Shown here in pieces: positions 13,765 through 27,018 of a stretch of DNA of 64,000 nucleotides (position 1 is its first letter; every line of letters begins with the position of its first letter). The stretch is from assembly GCF_041381155.1 (NCBI RefSeq), contig NC_091144.1, forward strand, positions 33,970,980 to 34,034,979, read 5' to 3'. Position numbers and translations under genes: made by a program. The notes under the pieces were generated by a model. That model did not search any database, had not been told where the DNA came from, and worked only from the letters and a program-made list of their open reading frames with translations. The stretch comes from Argopecten irradians. Its lineage: Eukaryota; Mollusca; Bivalvia; Pectinida; Pectinidae.

Positions 13765-16700
13765 GAAGCATATATGTCTATACTATTTCTGGTACATGTA
13801 GATTATCGGACATAATAGTTACTCAGGCATCATGACCCAGAAGTGGTGAAATGTCTGAAGAATAGCATTCAAGCCACCATTTAGTCAATATAGTACTAAT
13901 TATATACACTATCGACTTACACATAGAATAGTTCAAATTTTAACCGTTAACAGTACCTTACAGTCTAGTTTCAATGTCTTATGATAAAGGGTACCCTTTT
14001 CATTGTTAAGTGAATAGATACCGTACATATAGCATAGAGCACATAATGATAATTAGTATATATCATGAATATATACGCTTGCTGTTAAAGTGACCATGTA
14101 AAAACAACGTAGATAAAACTTTAACTTACACAAAAATACTGTAATTTCTTTTGTGTAGTTATCGTTATTGTCCTCCGTTCTGGTTGTCATGTCAGTCAAG
14201 CGTAGCCTAATTAGTAAATAATGAATGTGTTTTAACTAGCTCTGTGCAATGAGGTTGTGGACATTTCTTTAACACAAAGCCTTGGTACATCAGTGTTTTG
14301 TCACTATTCAAATGATTTTATCTCTTACTATTAAAAGATTATTGTTTAAATAATACCTAGGAGTTAAAGTGTAGTTTTCAGTCATGGATCACACATACAC
14401 ACCCACACATACACACAGTTCAATTTTAAACCACATGTTTAACGATTCTTTTGTCCTATATAACGTATGGTAGAGCAATATGGTCGGCTATTGTCTGGAA
14501 CTTTACACATATATATACTACATGTATATAGTTGTTTTTCGAGAAGAATTGAGAGTCGCTTGATTTGCGATTAAGTTGATTTCCTTCCGCGAATTTAAAT
14601 ATTTACGAATGAAATTGAACAAATGTTAAGAAAGATATCGCGTTCGGTCTTATTACTGTTAATATCAACACCTGCTAGTAATCCACCCATGAATTACACT
14701 GGTATCAAAATCATATTAGTGAAATAATATCCCAACACCATTAACCATGCATACAGTGTATATAAATGTATACGTAGATATGCTCCTGCTGTAGATAAGT
14801 ATACAAATCTAATGGTTGTTATGTATTTGTATTATGAAATAAATTATGGTGGAGACTGTAATTTTAACAAATCAAACGATTGCCTGTCACGACTGGCCTT
14901 CCATAATAAAGGCTATACTATGGTCCGACCTGAGTCTAATCCTGCCCGATACACTACATACATGTATGTGGATCTAGTCTAACTGGTTATTTAGGCACAC
15001 ATATACCGTTTTGGATTGTAATATTGATATTGGGAGTAATATTGACCTGGTATTGATTCGTGTGTTCTTAGACAAATTACTGGTAAGTCCTTCCTATTAC
15101 CACTTTTATCATTTTAAAGTACAAAGAATTTACAATCCAAATAGCAAAACTTGAATTCTGTTTCCATTACACATCGTCGTAAACCAACGAGTCACCGCTC
15201 TACGTTTGTGGGTTTTCGACCATGGCGATTACATAGAGATTTTTTTATATTACTGTATATTATTTTATGGCATATTTGAACATTATTTTTTTCTTTTGTT
15301 ACCAAATAGTAAACAAGAAACAAGCTAAATTTTCTCGATATAAAAACAAGCAAGACAGAGTCAATATAATAGAAGTAAAATATCAATAAAACTGCTTAGG
15401 AATCCATAATATGTAATATCAAAATATGAAATTTACATAAATATATTGCACGCCTAGTCAAATTTTTTTTTTCAAATTTCCTTGGTATTGATTTGTATAA
15501 TAGTATTTACAATGGTCACTTCGATATTGTTTACAAAGATAATGGACTCTGAATAAGTTAAAGTTATGCGTCTTAACTGAGCAAAATTTTTGACATGCTG
15601 TTTTTTCTTCATTTATAGTTTGTAGTCCATAAGTATCGATGACTTAAGCTGTAAAAATCAATCAAAGAAACCGACAAACATGTACCATTCTCTATAAACA
15701 TCTGTAAAATTACACAATTTAGACACTGTAAAAATCTTGATTTTGATGTTTTATTTATGTTTATAAGAAAATATGTCTCAGAAGTCACTAAGCAATAAGT
15801 TTAAATTCAATATAAACATGTTAAATATGATTGTAGATCCGGATCCCTGCTTGTCTTCTTGTTTTGACAACGTGTGCTCGTTTATTTGCTTAGTAGATGT
15901 AAATATCATGATTTTTGAAAGAACTGTTAGTCTTGTAATTTTCATAATGTTGATAACTTTTGGTGGTGGATAACATATTATAACTTCTTTTTGATTCGTT
16001 AACATAAAAATACGGCACAATTAACGTTAAGTCCAGTGGCCACTAGTATCTAGAATATTAGAAAAAAATCACTGAAATTTGGCTTGATTATTTTTGTTTC
16101 TACTACAGGTCTGATTCTAGGATCAAACTAGAGGGAGTTAGTCTAGTAAAGACCTCTGCTACGAAAGTCGTATAAACAACTTAGGGTCTGGTGTCCAGTC
16201 TAAAATTAAAGCTATAACTTATTTTTTCTCACATATTTCGATATATATTTGTTACACATTATCATTTATAACTTTTTCGTTAGGTTTGTGGTAATACTTT
16301 ATTTTTACATTTTTATAACCTTTTTGTATTCAGATATTCATATGCAATACACATTGCACAATTATTTCCTTATTATGATTCTCACTGTTACCATGGCATC
16401 CTCAACTCTAAATTATCAACCATACATACAAGTCCGCACTACTACCATTATGATGTACATTCACTCACCACTTTCATCTACCTTACTCATGTCTTCCACA
16501 ATAATTTTTCTTCAATGTAAGAATTGAATGAAAAAGAAACGATTTAAGTTATATTAACAGGAAGTTAATTATAACTAATGGTTTGATAAGTTTGTGGATA
16601 TACAAAATAAATACATGTGTATTGCATTTTTTAATAGGAAGGGAAAGAAAACTAAAAGGATGGTAATAATATAAAAACAATGACTAAACAAATGGCATTG

Positions 16701-17779
16701 TTCCTTATAAACGACAAAAGATAAAATTTCTCTTTTTTTTGTTGTTGTTTTTTTTTATCGCAAACTAGGGCTACGTTAATTAGTTGTTTTCCAGAGACAT
16801 CTAACACAGTTTACCTGCAACGAGCAAAAGTTTTACGTTTAAACACCTTCTTAAATTTTATAAACGCAAAGGTTTAGACACACCAATATATAACAATTAT
16901 AAAATGTCACCTTGTACAAGATTACATAATCCCCACGTCTTCGTGAGGTAATAAACAACAAGGTAATCTACGCTCTAGAGGTATGCATGCTAACTTGTAT
17001 CACAATTTCAGCCCTGAAAAGAATGAAAAATAACCTTACGTCTTGCATACACGAATATACTGCTACCTGTCGCAATGTGTGGTTTTGTCAACTTCAGATT
17101 TTAATCTTAACTGGTGTGCGACTTTGTGGAAGAGGAAATACCACCAGGGGAAATCTCAAAATATGTTTAGGTTTCACTAATGGGATAACTTCAGATTGAA
17201 TGTTGAAGTGATTGAGACTTCCTCTCGAGCTATTTATTTATTTATTTATTCATTTTTTAAAACCTCTTGACAATGAATGAAAAAAATAATGGAGTTTTCG
17301 CTAAGTAATGTGCACATGTATCTATGTATAAATTATATTTGTGGTCCTTTTTGTTTTGTTCGACGGCTGTAGCCTAACCTATTGTCGCCATCTTCGGTTA
17401 CCAACGCAATCAGCCCATACTACGTATAAACGGATCGTAGTTGAGTGTAGGTGATGGGTTTCGCATGCAATTGAATTTTGCGATTCGCAAAAAATATGTC
17501 ATCCAACTACATATGAGATATTTGATACATAAATTCCTCAGTATAAATACGCTGCTTTTCAGTATGTAAAAGTATCTGTCATGTTGGAATAGCATTACTA
17601 TATAAGGACCTTATAATGTGGAAGAACTGAATATGCTCAAGATTTTTCATTTTTTCAATGCGTATTGCGCAATTATAATTATGTTCAGATTGTAGATTAG
17701 AAGACCAGGAAGCATTGCTTAATAAATACCTAAATCAGGTATATAGGGTATACTAATAGGTGAGTTCTGTTTTAGGAGG

Positions 17780-20700
17780 ATGCGGGAACGTCGGCTTTCC
17801 GTGGCGGACACAGGCTGGTCCTGGGCCGTGATGATTGGATCGTTCGGAGCACACATGGTGTCCGGATGTTTCCTATACGCCGTCGGGGTTATACATAACG
17901 CCATTTTGGAAAAGTTCGATGAAGACGTGGGTAAAACAGCCTGGGCTTCTGGTCTATATCTGGGAATGGTGTCGTTGACAGGTCAGTATCATAACAACCC
18001 AACCTCAATAGTCAAGGGGTTACTATCACTGTCGTTATATCCACCTCTGGACTATATCATACTAAAACTGGAGGCAGTTAAAGAGAAAAAAAGAGAAGGT
18101 CGATATAGTTGTATCTATGAAATCATTTTAAATAATTGGTTCATTACTATGAATGCTAATATTTTCCATTAAGACGTTCAATTTATATTACCAGAGCTGA
18201 ATAAGATATCAGCTTGGTGATTATATCTAATTAGTAAAGTCATTAGCAGTGTAATTAATTTATATTACAGATAAATGGTATTTTTTCTCTATCAAACACA
18301 GGAGCAGACGAATTGGTATTATTTCCAGTTACAAAAGTTACTTACTTTACACCATTACCACCATTGAAAAATTTGCGCTTCTTATTTTCCTTCTAAGATA
18401 TTAAAAATGATTAATTGCGTCCCGCAAAAAAAAAAATCTGCGGCTATATGCCCTATATGAAATGAAGTACTTATTGCACATCCACCAAAAGCAAAACAAA
18501 TTATTTTATATTATATTAGACTTATACATACACGATTAAACACCAATTATTGTTCAAATGATGAGTATTGTTTATGTTATGTCGGCTTTGGATTATCTTT
18601 ATCTAATTTGTTCTGTTTTCTGGCGGGATTTCAAATAATTTCGGAGAAAAGATATCTATGTTTCGGCAACTGATACTTCGATATTTCTATTAATAAATGT
18701 AATTCCCTTTTTTATCCAGTGGCTATATGATGTACCTAGTACCTCCATGCCCTATCTCTGGTTTTCAAGTTTGGAACCTTTGTGGGACAGAGGTAGTAAC
18801 CGAAGGTCGATGATTTTTCTATGAAACATTTAATGGCCATGTTTTACTATGTTATAGGTGTACTGGCCAGTGCCCTGATCAACCGGTACAGCTGTCGTGT
18901 CACCATGTTTATCGGGGCCATCATTATGTGTGGAGGGTTCGTAACCTGCGCTGTTCTTCCTTCCCTGGACTGGGTGATCGTTTTTTTCGGAGGAATCGGG
19001 GGTATTTTACACACTTCCCATGCACCTTCTATAAAATCTGTGTCTCCCCTATGATCTTTAAAGCACATCGCAATATCGTACAAGTATATAATATACCTAT
19101 AAAAGGTAGGTTGCAGTTGTTATCGCTCTGATCTAGAATCATTATCGAATGCCCAGAATTTTGGAAAATGTCATAGTAAATCCAAAGCCAAATATCGTAT
19201 AGTCGGTAATTTTTGTGGTGTGTTGCGTATTTAAGTATTGTGTAAATAAAAATAGCCTAATATATTCTAATTCTTTGAGATCTCATTCTCTCGTTTTTTC
19301 TCAAAATTGCGAAGTCTTTTTTTATCACAAAAATGACCGGCTGTGCGATATTGTTCGAATGTTTTTTATCATTATTATTTGCTGGTGACTGTTTAGAGCA
19401 TGATGACAGCACCATTATTGGTTAAAATTCTTTATCATGGTGTTTAGTAGATTCAGAAATATTTCGAGGTCAGCAAAACACTAACGCTAGGTGGTGATAA
19501 CGCCACCTAGTGAATATATTATTCGGAGTTGTTTCCCTTGACTACGCATATTGAAAATGATTCAGTGTATTCTAACCTGATTTGGTTTACTGTGAATTCT
19601 ATTCATGTCTCGGCGATATCAGACTTTGTAATTTATAGATATGATTTTTGCTATGACATTTTCTAAGATACTGTAGGTAAGTAATACTGCAGATGAACTT
19701 ATTTTTGCGGCGAAATGTAATCGCACGCAAAAATATGTACTGTACGTGTATTGGAGCATCGATGGTGATTCGGAATTAAAATAATATATTATCTTCATTC
19801 ACAGAATGTTAGGATTAAGGCTCAGGGGTCATTATCTTCATTCATAGAATGTTAAGGTTAAGGTTCAGGGGTCATAATCTTCATTCACAGAATGTTATGG
19901 TAGGTTGAGTGGCCCATTATCTTCATGCACATGTTTTGGTAAATACGGTTCAGGGCACAATTGCTTCCAGAACCTTAAGCTGAAATAAAAGAAATGGTTT
20001 TTTTTTTTTTTTTTTTTTTTTACTTTTTCTAATTTTTTAACTAAAATGGTCTAGTTTGTTGACCTAGATTCAAATGATTGCATTTCTCTAACACCTTTTT
20101 TATCTCACAAATCATATTATTGCTATAATTAACGCATTAATCCTAACAACTTCTTTTGTTATCAAATAACTTAATCATCACACAGACAGGAAATATAACA
20201 TATTGATCCATCATTATGTATAATTGTTATTCTATGGTGATTTGGTATTACGATTTTGTTGTAAAAATGTGCATATTACTGTATATATCGCTATTCATTC
20301 ACTATTTAACATGCTGTTATTTTAAATAGTTCTACAAAAATTGAATATGCATGCACATATATAATTGATTGAATATATTTAGATGTAACTTTTAATTAAA
20401 AACTGACAAATAACCATTTTGTTAATTTCAGTGCTCTCTTACACGTACCGATATGCAAATGAAAATGATTCAATTTTTTTTACTCTTAAAGAGAGGACTT
20501 CATGTACAATGTCAACTTCATCTTCGTAAAACATGTCTTTCCTTGTTTTGTCAAACTATTGTTTACATTTGCAGGTCTTGGCGGAGGTTTGACCTATGCA
20601 GCCTCAGTAGTTGTTCTTGGTTTCAACTTCCACTACAAGAGGAACATAGCCAGCGGAGTAGCAGTATCGGGCTGTGGCGTAGGAACATTCGTCCTGGCTC

Positions 20701-23516
20701 CGGCGGTAGAAGCAGCTAGGGAAACGTATGGCAACAGTGGCATGTTCTTTATCATAGCCGGCATCGCCTTACATCAGGCTCTGTTCGGCTGCCTATTCTT
20801 TCCTTCGGAGCTAGAGTCGGAGCGAAAACAAAAGCGACGCCAAAAGTCAATCAACAAAAAATCAACAAATAGATTTGCTATATTACGAACTATTTTTCAT
20901 TCCTTTGCCATTTTAAGAGAGTTGTCGTTGTTATGCTTTTGTCTTAGTATGTTCTTTGCCTGTACAGGAATTTATCTTGTGTATGTACATTTTCCCCGTT
21001 ATACAATAGAAATGGGCTCCACGCCTCTCAACGCTTCTTTCCTGATGGCTATAAGTGGTCTGTGCAATTGTGTATCCCGAGTATTGACTGGATTGGCAGC
21101 AAACTCAGAAAGTATAAATGAAAATGTGATGTATTTCGGAACATTCGGACTTTTAGGTCTCTCGACCCTGCTGTTCCCTATGTATGCCTATTCCTATGGA
21201 GGACAGTTCGCGTATGCTGTGTTTTTGGGATTATATTCCGGATGTTGTTATTCCATAATCAATACACTAATAATCCAACTAGTCGGGATCGAGGAGTTGG
21301 CCACAGGCTTTGGGATATGCATGTTCTTTTCAGGCGTTGGCTCAGTAATAGGACCACCCCTAGCAGGTAAGAACAGTATTTCTTTATATGTTTGTTGGAT
21401 GCTGTAAACAATCTTATGTTCGCGAGTCACTGAGTTTTGCGTAATTAACGGGTGATTAGGAACCGCGAAATTTAATTAAATTAAATGCGAAAATGCCCTG
21501 AGCACAAATACGGTACACATAATTGCGGAATAATCTCGCTGTAAAATCGTTAGACATGGAAACGCAAAATTAGATCTCCGCAAAATTAAATCTCAAAAAT
21601 ATTAAGTCTCCGCAAAATTAAAGCTCTGCGAAATTTAGTTTCCACGACATTACATCTCCGCGAAATTAGATCACCGCAAAATTAGATCTCGGCGGAATTA
21701 TGTCTCCGAGAAATTAAGTCGGTTTAAAGTATTCATTAATTGTGGCGTCACATCGAGGGATGCCCACTTCATCAGGTCGAGGAAGACATTTTTGCTCATT
21801 CGTAGAACAATGGCTTGGCTACGAATATTAACACGTAAATTACATAGCAAAGGATAACATTCCATGAGCAGGAAAAGTGAAAATCGGCTAGAATTTATTT
21901 TTACTTCATAAAATGTATCTGCACCATGTTTTAAAACGATTTTGACGCGAAGGATTTTGTAATTCCGGATATCACTATATAATCATGTATGTGTATACTG
22001 GTAGATCACTCGTTGTTATCTCAATGAAATCTGTGATGTTTTGTTCAATATAAAAAACGAAAAGAAAAATCGTTCAACAAAAATAGTCAACTAAACGCTT
22101 CTCCACATTCTAATTCCGAAAATGATTTGTCTTGTAAATATGAGTTTTTCTTTGCAAGTTTTGCAAATATAACAATTTTTTGAGATAAACTACACAAATA
22201 AATACTATTTTGCTAATTAATCGTTCGTAATAATTATGTTTGATGAACTTTATTGTTTCTAAATCCCAGCTAGTCTCTATTTTGTGTAATCTTTATATCT
22301 AATTCGGAGGAAGATTACACCGATCCGATGTTAAGTTCTCATCAGTCTGTATCTTTATTCACAGGTGCTATCGTTGACAATGGTGGATCGTACGAATACT
22401 CTTTTATTCTAGCTGGTAAGGTATTTTAATAGGACAGCGGTTTTATCTTCTGTCATTTATATTTTATTAACCATTACGGTTCAACATGCATGAGAGGATA
22501 TTAGAGCTTTCTGGTAAAATTGTGGTGACATTTATTGCTTGTCTCCTATGTTTTCTTATATAGGTGTGAATTATAGGCCGTGCAGCAAGTAAAGTATAAA
22601 TTACGACAATAGTGTAATTGGAGAACAATTTTTTTCTCGGCGCAGTTTCTTGTTCGAGAAGAGATTTAAATATATGTCTACTACTGTTGATAAGGAACAA
22701 CTAACTAAATGGAAAAAAAACGATCTTCGAAATGTTTTGAGATTAAGTCCAGAATAAAATTTTGACTCGGCTGGTTAATCATGAATGTTAAAAGTGAACA
22801 TGTTTTCTGAAAGGTAATTATTCCAAGATAGCAATGATATGAATTGGAAGGTATTCAGATTGAAATTAATCTTCAAATATCAATTTAAAAAGCAGGTCAG
22901 GATTTTTTTAGTGCAAAATGCACTTTATTTCAAAATTGCTACCTTCGTTGGAGTTTTAGCTGAAGGACCCATTTTTCTATCAAGTGTTATAGGATAACAT
23001 AGACTTTAATTATATATCACAAGAGCTAACTAATAATCAGCTGTTTTAATAATACATTACATTTTAACAAACTTTAACACTGTAGTCTATGTAAAATAAT
23101 TTAGTTTGTTGGTCCGTGTACAGTATGTTAATACTAAGAAAAATATGAGAATGAAAACTTTAATTATATCCAGCAGTTGTGATAATACATTACAAAACTT
23201 AATACATTGATAGATTGTTAAATACCAATAATGGTCCGTTACAGGGTTCTGCATTACGCTGGCTGCTATTCTAGGACTGGCCATAGCCTGCTTCGGTAAG
23301 ACAGCCCATTCATTTGCTCACGACGACGAGGAAATCACCATAGAGGAAGATAACGCCATTTTAAAAGTGCATTGTGGGATCGGCAAAAACAATCCAGACG
23401 AGTCATTTATTGACACAAAACCAGCGATAAAAGAACATACTTCCACAGAGGAATTCATAAACAACAAAGAAGATGATTTAGAGAATGGATTATTAAATGG
23501 AACAACAAATGCATGA
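17780..23516 (+). CDS. SLC16/monocarboxylate transporter-like protein, complete, 5 coding exons
   Basis: Spliced model: 17780-17981, 18858-19001, 20575-21366, 22365-22415, 23245-23516, giving 486 aa. Every intron is phase 1 with GT/AG ends. The protein is a 12-helix major-facilitator type, expected in the plasma membrane. The N-terminus has the family motif in the form DTGWSW (residues 10-15; usual form [D/E]G[G/S][W/F][G/A]W). The large exon (residues 116-379) carries GLGGGLTYAAS and then NFHYKRNIASG, matching the conserved helix 5 region. GVGSVIGPPLAG closes it before helix 11. The C-terminal tail is acidic and cytosolic-looking. The helix 8 Asp-Arg pair of MCT1-type carriers is not present: CVSR keeps an Arg but has no Asp, as in orphan members, so the substrate is unknown. 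The ATG lies 4 nt after a plausible acceptor (TTCTGTTTTAG), so a non-coding first exon probably lies upstream. An AATAAA at 25177-25182 could end a long 3' UTR. Family is certain; subfamily is not. Confidence 0.9.
18003..18080. mobile_element. foldback element, family B, left-arm fragment
   Basis: AAGGGGTTACTATCACTGTC and TATATCCACCTCTGGAC begin about 20 bp after the donor of transporter exon 1. Confidence 0.6.
18271..18601. mobile_element. family A miniature element in intron 1 of the + strand transporter
   Basis: Shares ACACAGGAGCAGACGA, ACACCATTACCACCATTGAA and ACACCAATTATTGTTCAAAT with the other copies and ends near TGTCGGCTTTGGATTATCT. The left terminus is gone. Confidence 0.75.
19789..19955. 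repeat. about 43-bp tandem repeat, 4 degenerate copies
   Basis: TTATCTTCATTCACAGAATG and AAGGTTCAGGGGTCA recur, in intron 2 of the + strand transporter. A T run of about 23 follows at 20000. Confidence 0.8.
21560..21720. repeat. degenerate short repeat (CTCCGCAAAATTA)
   Basis: CTCCGCAAAATTAA and CTCCGCGAAATTAGATC-type phrases recur every 15-25 bp in intron 3 of the + strand transporter. Confidence 0.7.
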
Positions 23517-23619
23517 CATCGTTCAGTTGCATCTGCACGGAACTGACATATTACCGGTGACATTAATGAAATATTTGGCATTCCATACGCTTATGAAAAG
23601 ACAGATTCCTACATTAAAT

Positions 23620-24376
23620 ACTCCTTATACAGAGCCCCAGAAACAAAGTTATCCTTTAGCAGCTAATTCCTATATAAAGCCCCAGAAACAAAGTTATCCT
23701 TTAGCAGCTAATTCCTATATAAAGCTTCAGAAACAAAGAGATCCTTTAGGAGCTAATCCTTAAACAGAGTTTCACAGTTAAAGAGATCTTTTAGGAGCCA
23801 ATCCTTATACAAGAGCTTCAGAAACAAAGAGATCCTTTAGGAGCTAGTCCTTATACAGAGCTTCAGAAACAAAGAGATCCTTTAGGAGCTAGTCCTTATA
23901 CAGAGCTTCAGAAACAAAGAGATCCTTTAGGAGCTAATTCTTATATAAAGCTTCAGTAACAAAGAGATCCTTTAGGAGCTAGTCCTTATACAGAGCTTCA
24001 GAAACAAAGAGATCCTTTAGGAGCTAATCCTTATACAGAGTTTCACAGTTAAAGAGATCTTTTAGGAGCCAATCCTTAAACAGAGCTCCACAAACAAAGA
24101 GATCCTTTAGGAGCTAATCCTTATACAGAGCCTCAGAAACAAAGAGATCCTTTAGCAGCTAATTCTTATATAGAGCTTCAGTAACAAAGAGATCCTTTAG
24201 GAGCTAATCCTTATACAGAGCTTCAGAAACAAAGTTATCCTTTAGCAGCTAATTCCTATATAAAGCTTCAGAAACAAAGAGATCCTTTAGGAGCTAATCC
24301 TTAAACAGAGTTTCACAGTTAAAGAGATCTTTTAGGAGCCAATCCTTATACAGAGCTTCACAAACAAAGAGATCTT
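23620..24376. repeat. 45-bp minisatellite, about 17 copies, with higher-order period of six units
   Basis: The unit contains GAGATCCTTTAGGAGCTAAT and CAGAAACAAAG. A marked variant (TTTCACAGTTAAAGAG, GAGCCAATCC) begins at about 23770, 24041 and 24311, i.e. every sixth unit. Units 2-4 and 14-16 are nearly the same, so blocks rather than single units were copied. It starts about 100 bp after the stop of the + strand transporter and may be in its 3' UTR. The 45-bp period leaves a short 15-residue-repeat frame open, but this is out of frame with the gene and soon hits stops. Confidence 0.9.
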
Positions 24377-25524
24377 TCTGGCTTTAAAAATTATTTCGAG
24401 ATATTGACATAACTGAGTTTGACAGTAATTGAATGCAAACCTCTTAGCCAATCATATGAGATTATTTTTATTACAATTGTAGATGGATATTAGCAAAGAA
24501 ATGACGACTGGTAGATAATTTCAGGTTCTTTTTATGACGGGTACGTTTGCCATAATACGTTTTTTATATCCATATCATGTTTTGTGAATCAATATAACTG
24601 TGTATATCCCATGAATCAGTATATCTTTATTAGCTAATAACTTTGACAAAATTCAAAACTAATCTATATGAAAACTTTCTTTGATTGAAAAATTGAAGTC
24701 AAATTAAAAATGTATCACTTGTTTATCCATTTATCCATTTCTATTATTTTTTATTTATATTTTCATTACGATATACTTGTGTAATTGTTTCAGTAATTAT
24801 AAATAAGTATAAGGTGTTTTAAAAGCCGAGCTGTTATCTTGTACCTATATATTAACACTGGCTCCTCGAGTTCTAATAAAAAAAATTGGCAGTTGCAAAA
24901 TGTTTACTGTAAGTTGGTGATTTTTCTCCAAATGCTCTATTAATAAGTGTCAACTTTGTATAATGGCAGGGAATATGTTCAAGAATGCCTCTCTACATTT
25001 CCGCGGGGTTTGTATTTCTTGTGTAATCATAATTTAGTTTCATATGAATCAATTGCTCAAATACAATCATTTTTTTATCTGTTGTATCAGGATTTGCATT
25101 GAATGACACTATGAAACATTACGGTACGTTATTGCTGAGTTTGAATACATGTTTTGCATTAAACTTTTCTCGGTGAAATAAACTTTTATATCAACGTTTG
25201 TGTATTGTCCATTTACAAATTACATAAATTCATGTATTTTATTATTATGTTTATGTAAAAATGTTGAAGACGTGAAGGTCTTGAAATATCAAACAAAAAA
25301 TGTAACTAAAATAGGGATTTCTGCATATTGTTTACGGAGTAATGATTATAATTGCACAAATCCCTCATTGTACAAACTGGAGAGGGGTAAATTCAGCAAA
25401 AATACATTTAGGGTATACATTTAAGCTCACCTAGGATGAACATCGGGTGATGCACTTGAATTATGAAAACTTGAGTCAACCTGAATTACTTTTATGAAAT
25501 CGATAATATTTGGTCAACACATCA

Positions 25525-25930
25525 CGTTGAACCGTAATATAGAGAAACTAGGTCACAATGATTTACTTTTACGAAAACAAAATCACCGACGAATGAAAAT
25601 TGACAACTGGAATGAGCAATGCATGGCAAAGTTGAATTTTGCAGAATAACATCAAGGTGACCCCTTTTTTGAAAAATATGTAAAGATAATGAAAATTGCT
25701 GTTTGGGATGAACAATATATGCTGAATTTGACTTAAGTAAAATTAGGTCACGGTGACCTACTTTTAATGTATATTGACATCTGATGTTCAAGAAAGCAGA
25801 ATCATATCACTGTGACTTACATTTTAGAAATATTATAGATCGATGGAAATTGAAAATTAACATATGGCATAAACAATACTTGTCAAACTTGAATTTTGCA
25901 AAAATTAGGTCACTGCGACAGAGCTATGTG
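25525..25930. repeat. imperfect repeat with AGGTCA...TGACCT motifs
   Basis: Phrases such as CTAGGTCACAATGATTTACT, AAGGTGACCCC, ATTAGGTCACGGTGACCTAC, ATCACTGTGACTTAC and ATTAGGTCACTGCGACAG recur about every 60-100 bp. The copy at 25745-25759 is a perfect AGGTCA-CGG-TGACCT palindrome. Confidence 0.7.
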
Positions 25931-26844
25931 GGTTTATTTTCACACACCACTGGTTACTAACACTAGCTGGTGTTTTATCCATGCAAATGTTTTAGAAAAA
26001 TGAGTACTAGATTCTGACGCTACATCTGACACATGAGCTTGTTTTAATCCTAGGCCTGTTATCTAAACATCACACCATCAGACCACGACGCATTTTTTCA
26101 TTATATACATGTTTTTAAATCTAAAATGCATGCTTTTGAACTTGAATTGAAAACTTTAAGGTGGAATTCCTCACACTCCAAAATGTTCTCATATTCTTTA
26201 TACTTGTTATTTCAGGTAGATATGCCATTATGTATCCTCGGTCAAAGCATCGAAGAAATTGAACCTGTCCTTTGATTATAGATTTTATATATATTTTTTA
26301 AAGAAAAATGAATAATAAAAAACCAACAATTGTCCGATGTAAAACCGGTCATAAACAAAAACATTCTATGATAAATGTTTTTTTATTAGGTATGACAGGT
26401 AGATATATATCAATGCCTCTCGAAGAAAAAAAAGTTTTGTTTTTTCTTCGTCATAATTAATTTGGTGATAAATTGAGTGGTGTTGGGGTCAAAGCGGCGC
26501 GCCTAAAACTCCTTACAAAAATGAAACATAGAATAAAGATTGAGATGTTTGGTTTTATTCAGTAAGTTTTCAAGAAAACCGAATCTACTTGGCAGGCTTA
26601 TTTAATGACGTTATCATGATTGAGTTATCTCCCTTTATCATGTAAAATCCACTGGTTTTTTCCTGTTATACCTTATATATTAATATATTTGATATTGAAA
26701 TGAATAACATTGTTTAATTAAAATAATATCTATAACATAAAATAGCACCATAAGATTGATTGCTTAAATTTCAACATGAACATAGCAAGCCGGTGGACAT
26801 TTTAGGATGCCTATAATATAACTGAACTTCTTCGCATGCACATT

Positions 26845-26920
26845 TTTTTCCTATTTCATAAGAAATTATACTTTATTTTTACCGACATTAGCCTTCCTTA
26901 GCCCGAATAATCACTTTAAT
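26845..26920. mobile_element. family C miniature element, right-end fragment
   Basis: Contains ATTTCATAAGAAATTATAC and AGCCCGAATAATCACTTTAA, matching the family end. It lies just downstream of the minus-strand transporter stop and contains a possible AATAAA on that strand at 26872-26877. Confidence 0.55.
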
Positions 26921-27018
26921 TTTATCATTTTTAAAGCACAAAATTTAATAATATAATTTCAAAAAAAAAAATCATTAATTGAGTCAAGGTCATTTAAAAA
27001 AAAACTATCATTAACGGT

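Larger units (their letters stand above)
1..17779. other. gene-free AT-rich region
   Basis: No exon with family similarity was recognised on either strand; open frames are short and AT-driven. Content beyond the entries listed (118, 1249, 1320, 2550, 2719, 4809, 5737, 6550, 8922, 13586) is featureless to me: 3260-4808, 5041-5736, 5931-6549, 6706-8921, 9079-13585 and 13765-17779. A 5' non-coding exon and the promoter of the transporter at 17780 should lie here but cannot be placed. Confidence 0.6.
24377..27018. other. intergenic space between two convergent transporter genes
   Basis: Holds the 3' ends of both genes, the repeat at 25525-25930 and a family C fragment at 26845-26920. AATAAA at 25177-25182 (+) is a possible polyadenylation signal. 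No gene seen. Confidence 0.6.

Noticed and set aside
23497..23763. Open frame with a 15-residue repeat after the transporter stop
   Set aside because: It is out of frame with the last exon and stops within the array; a by-product of the 45-bp period.
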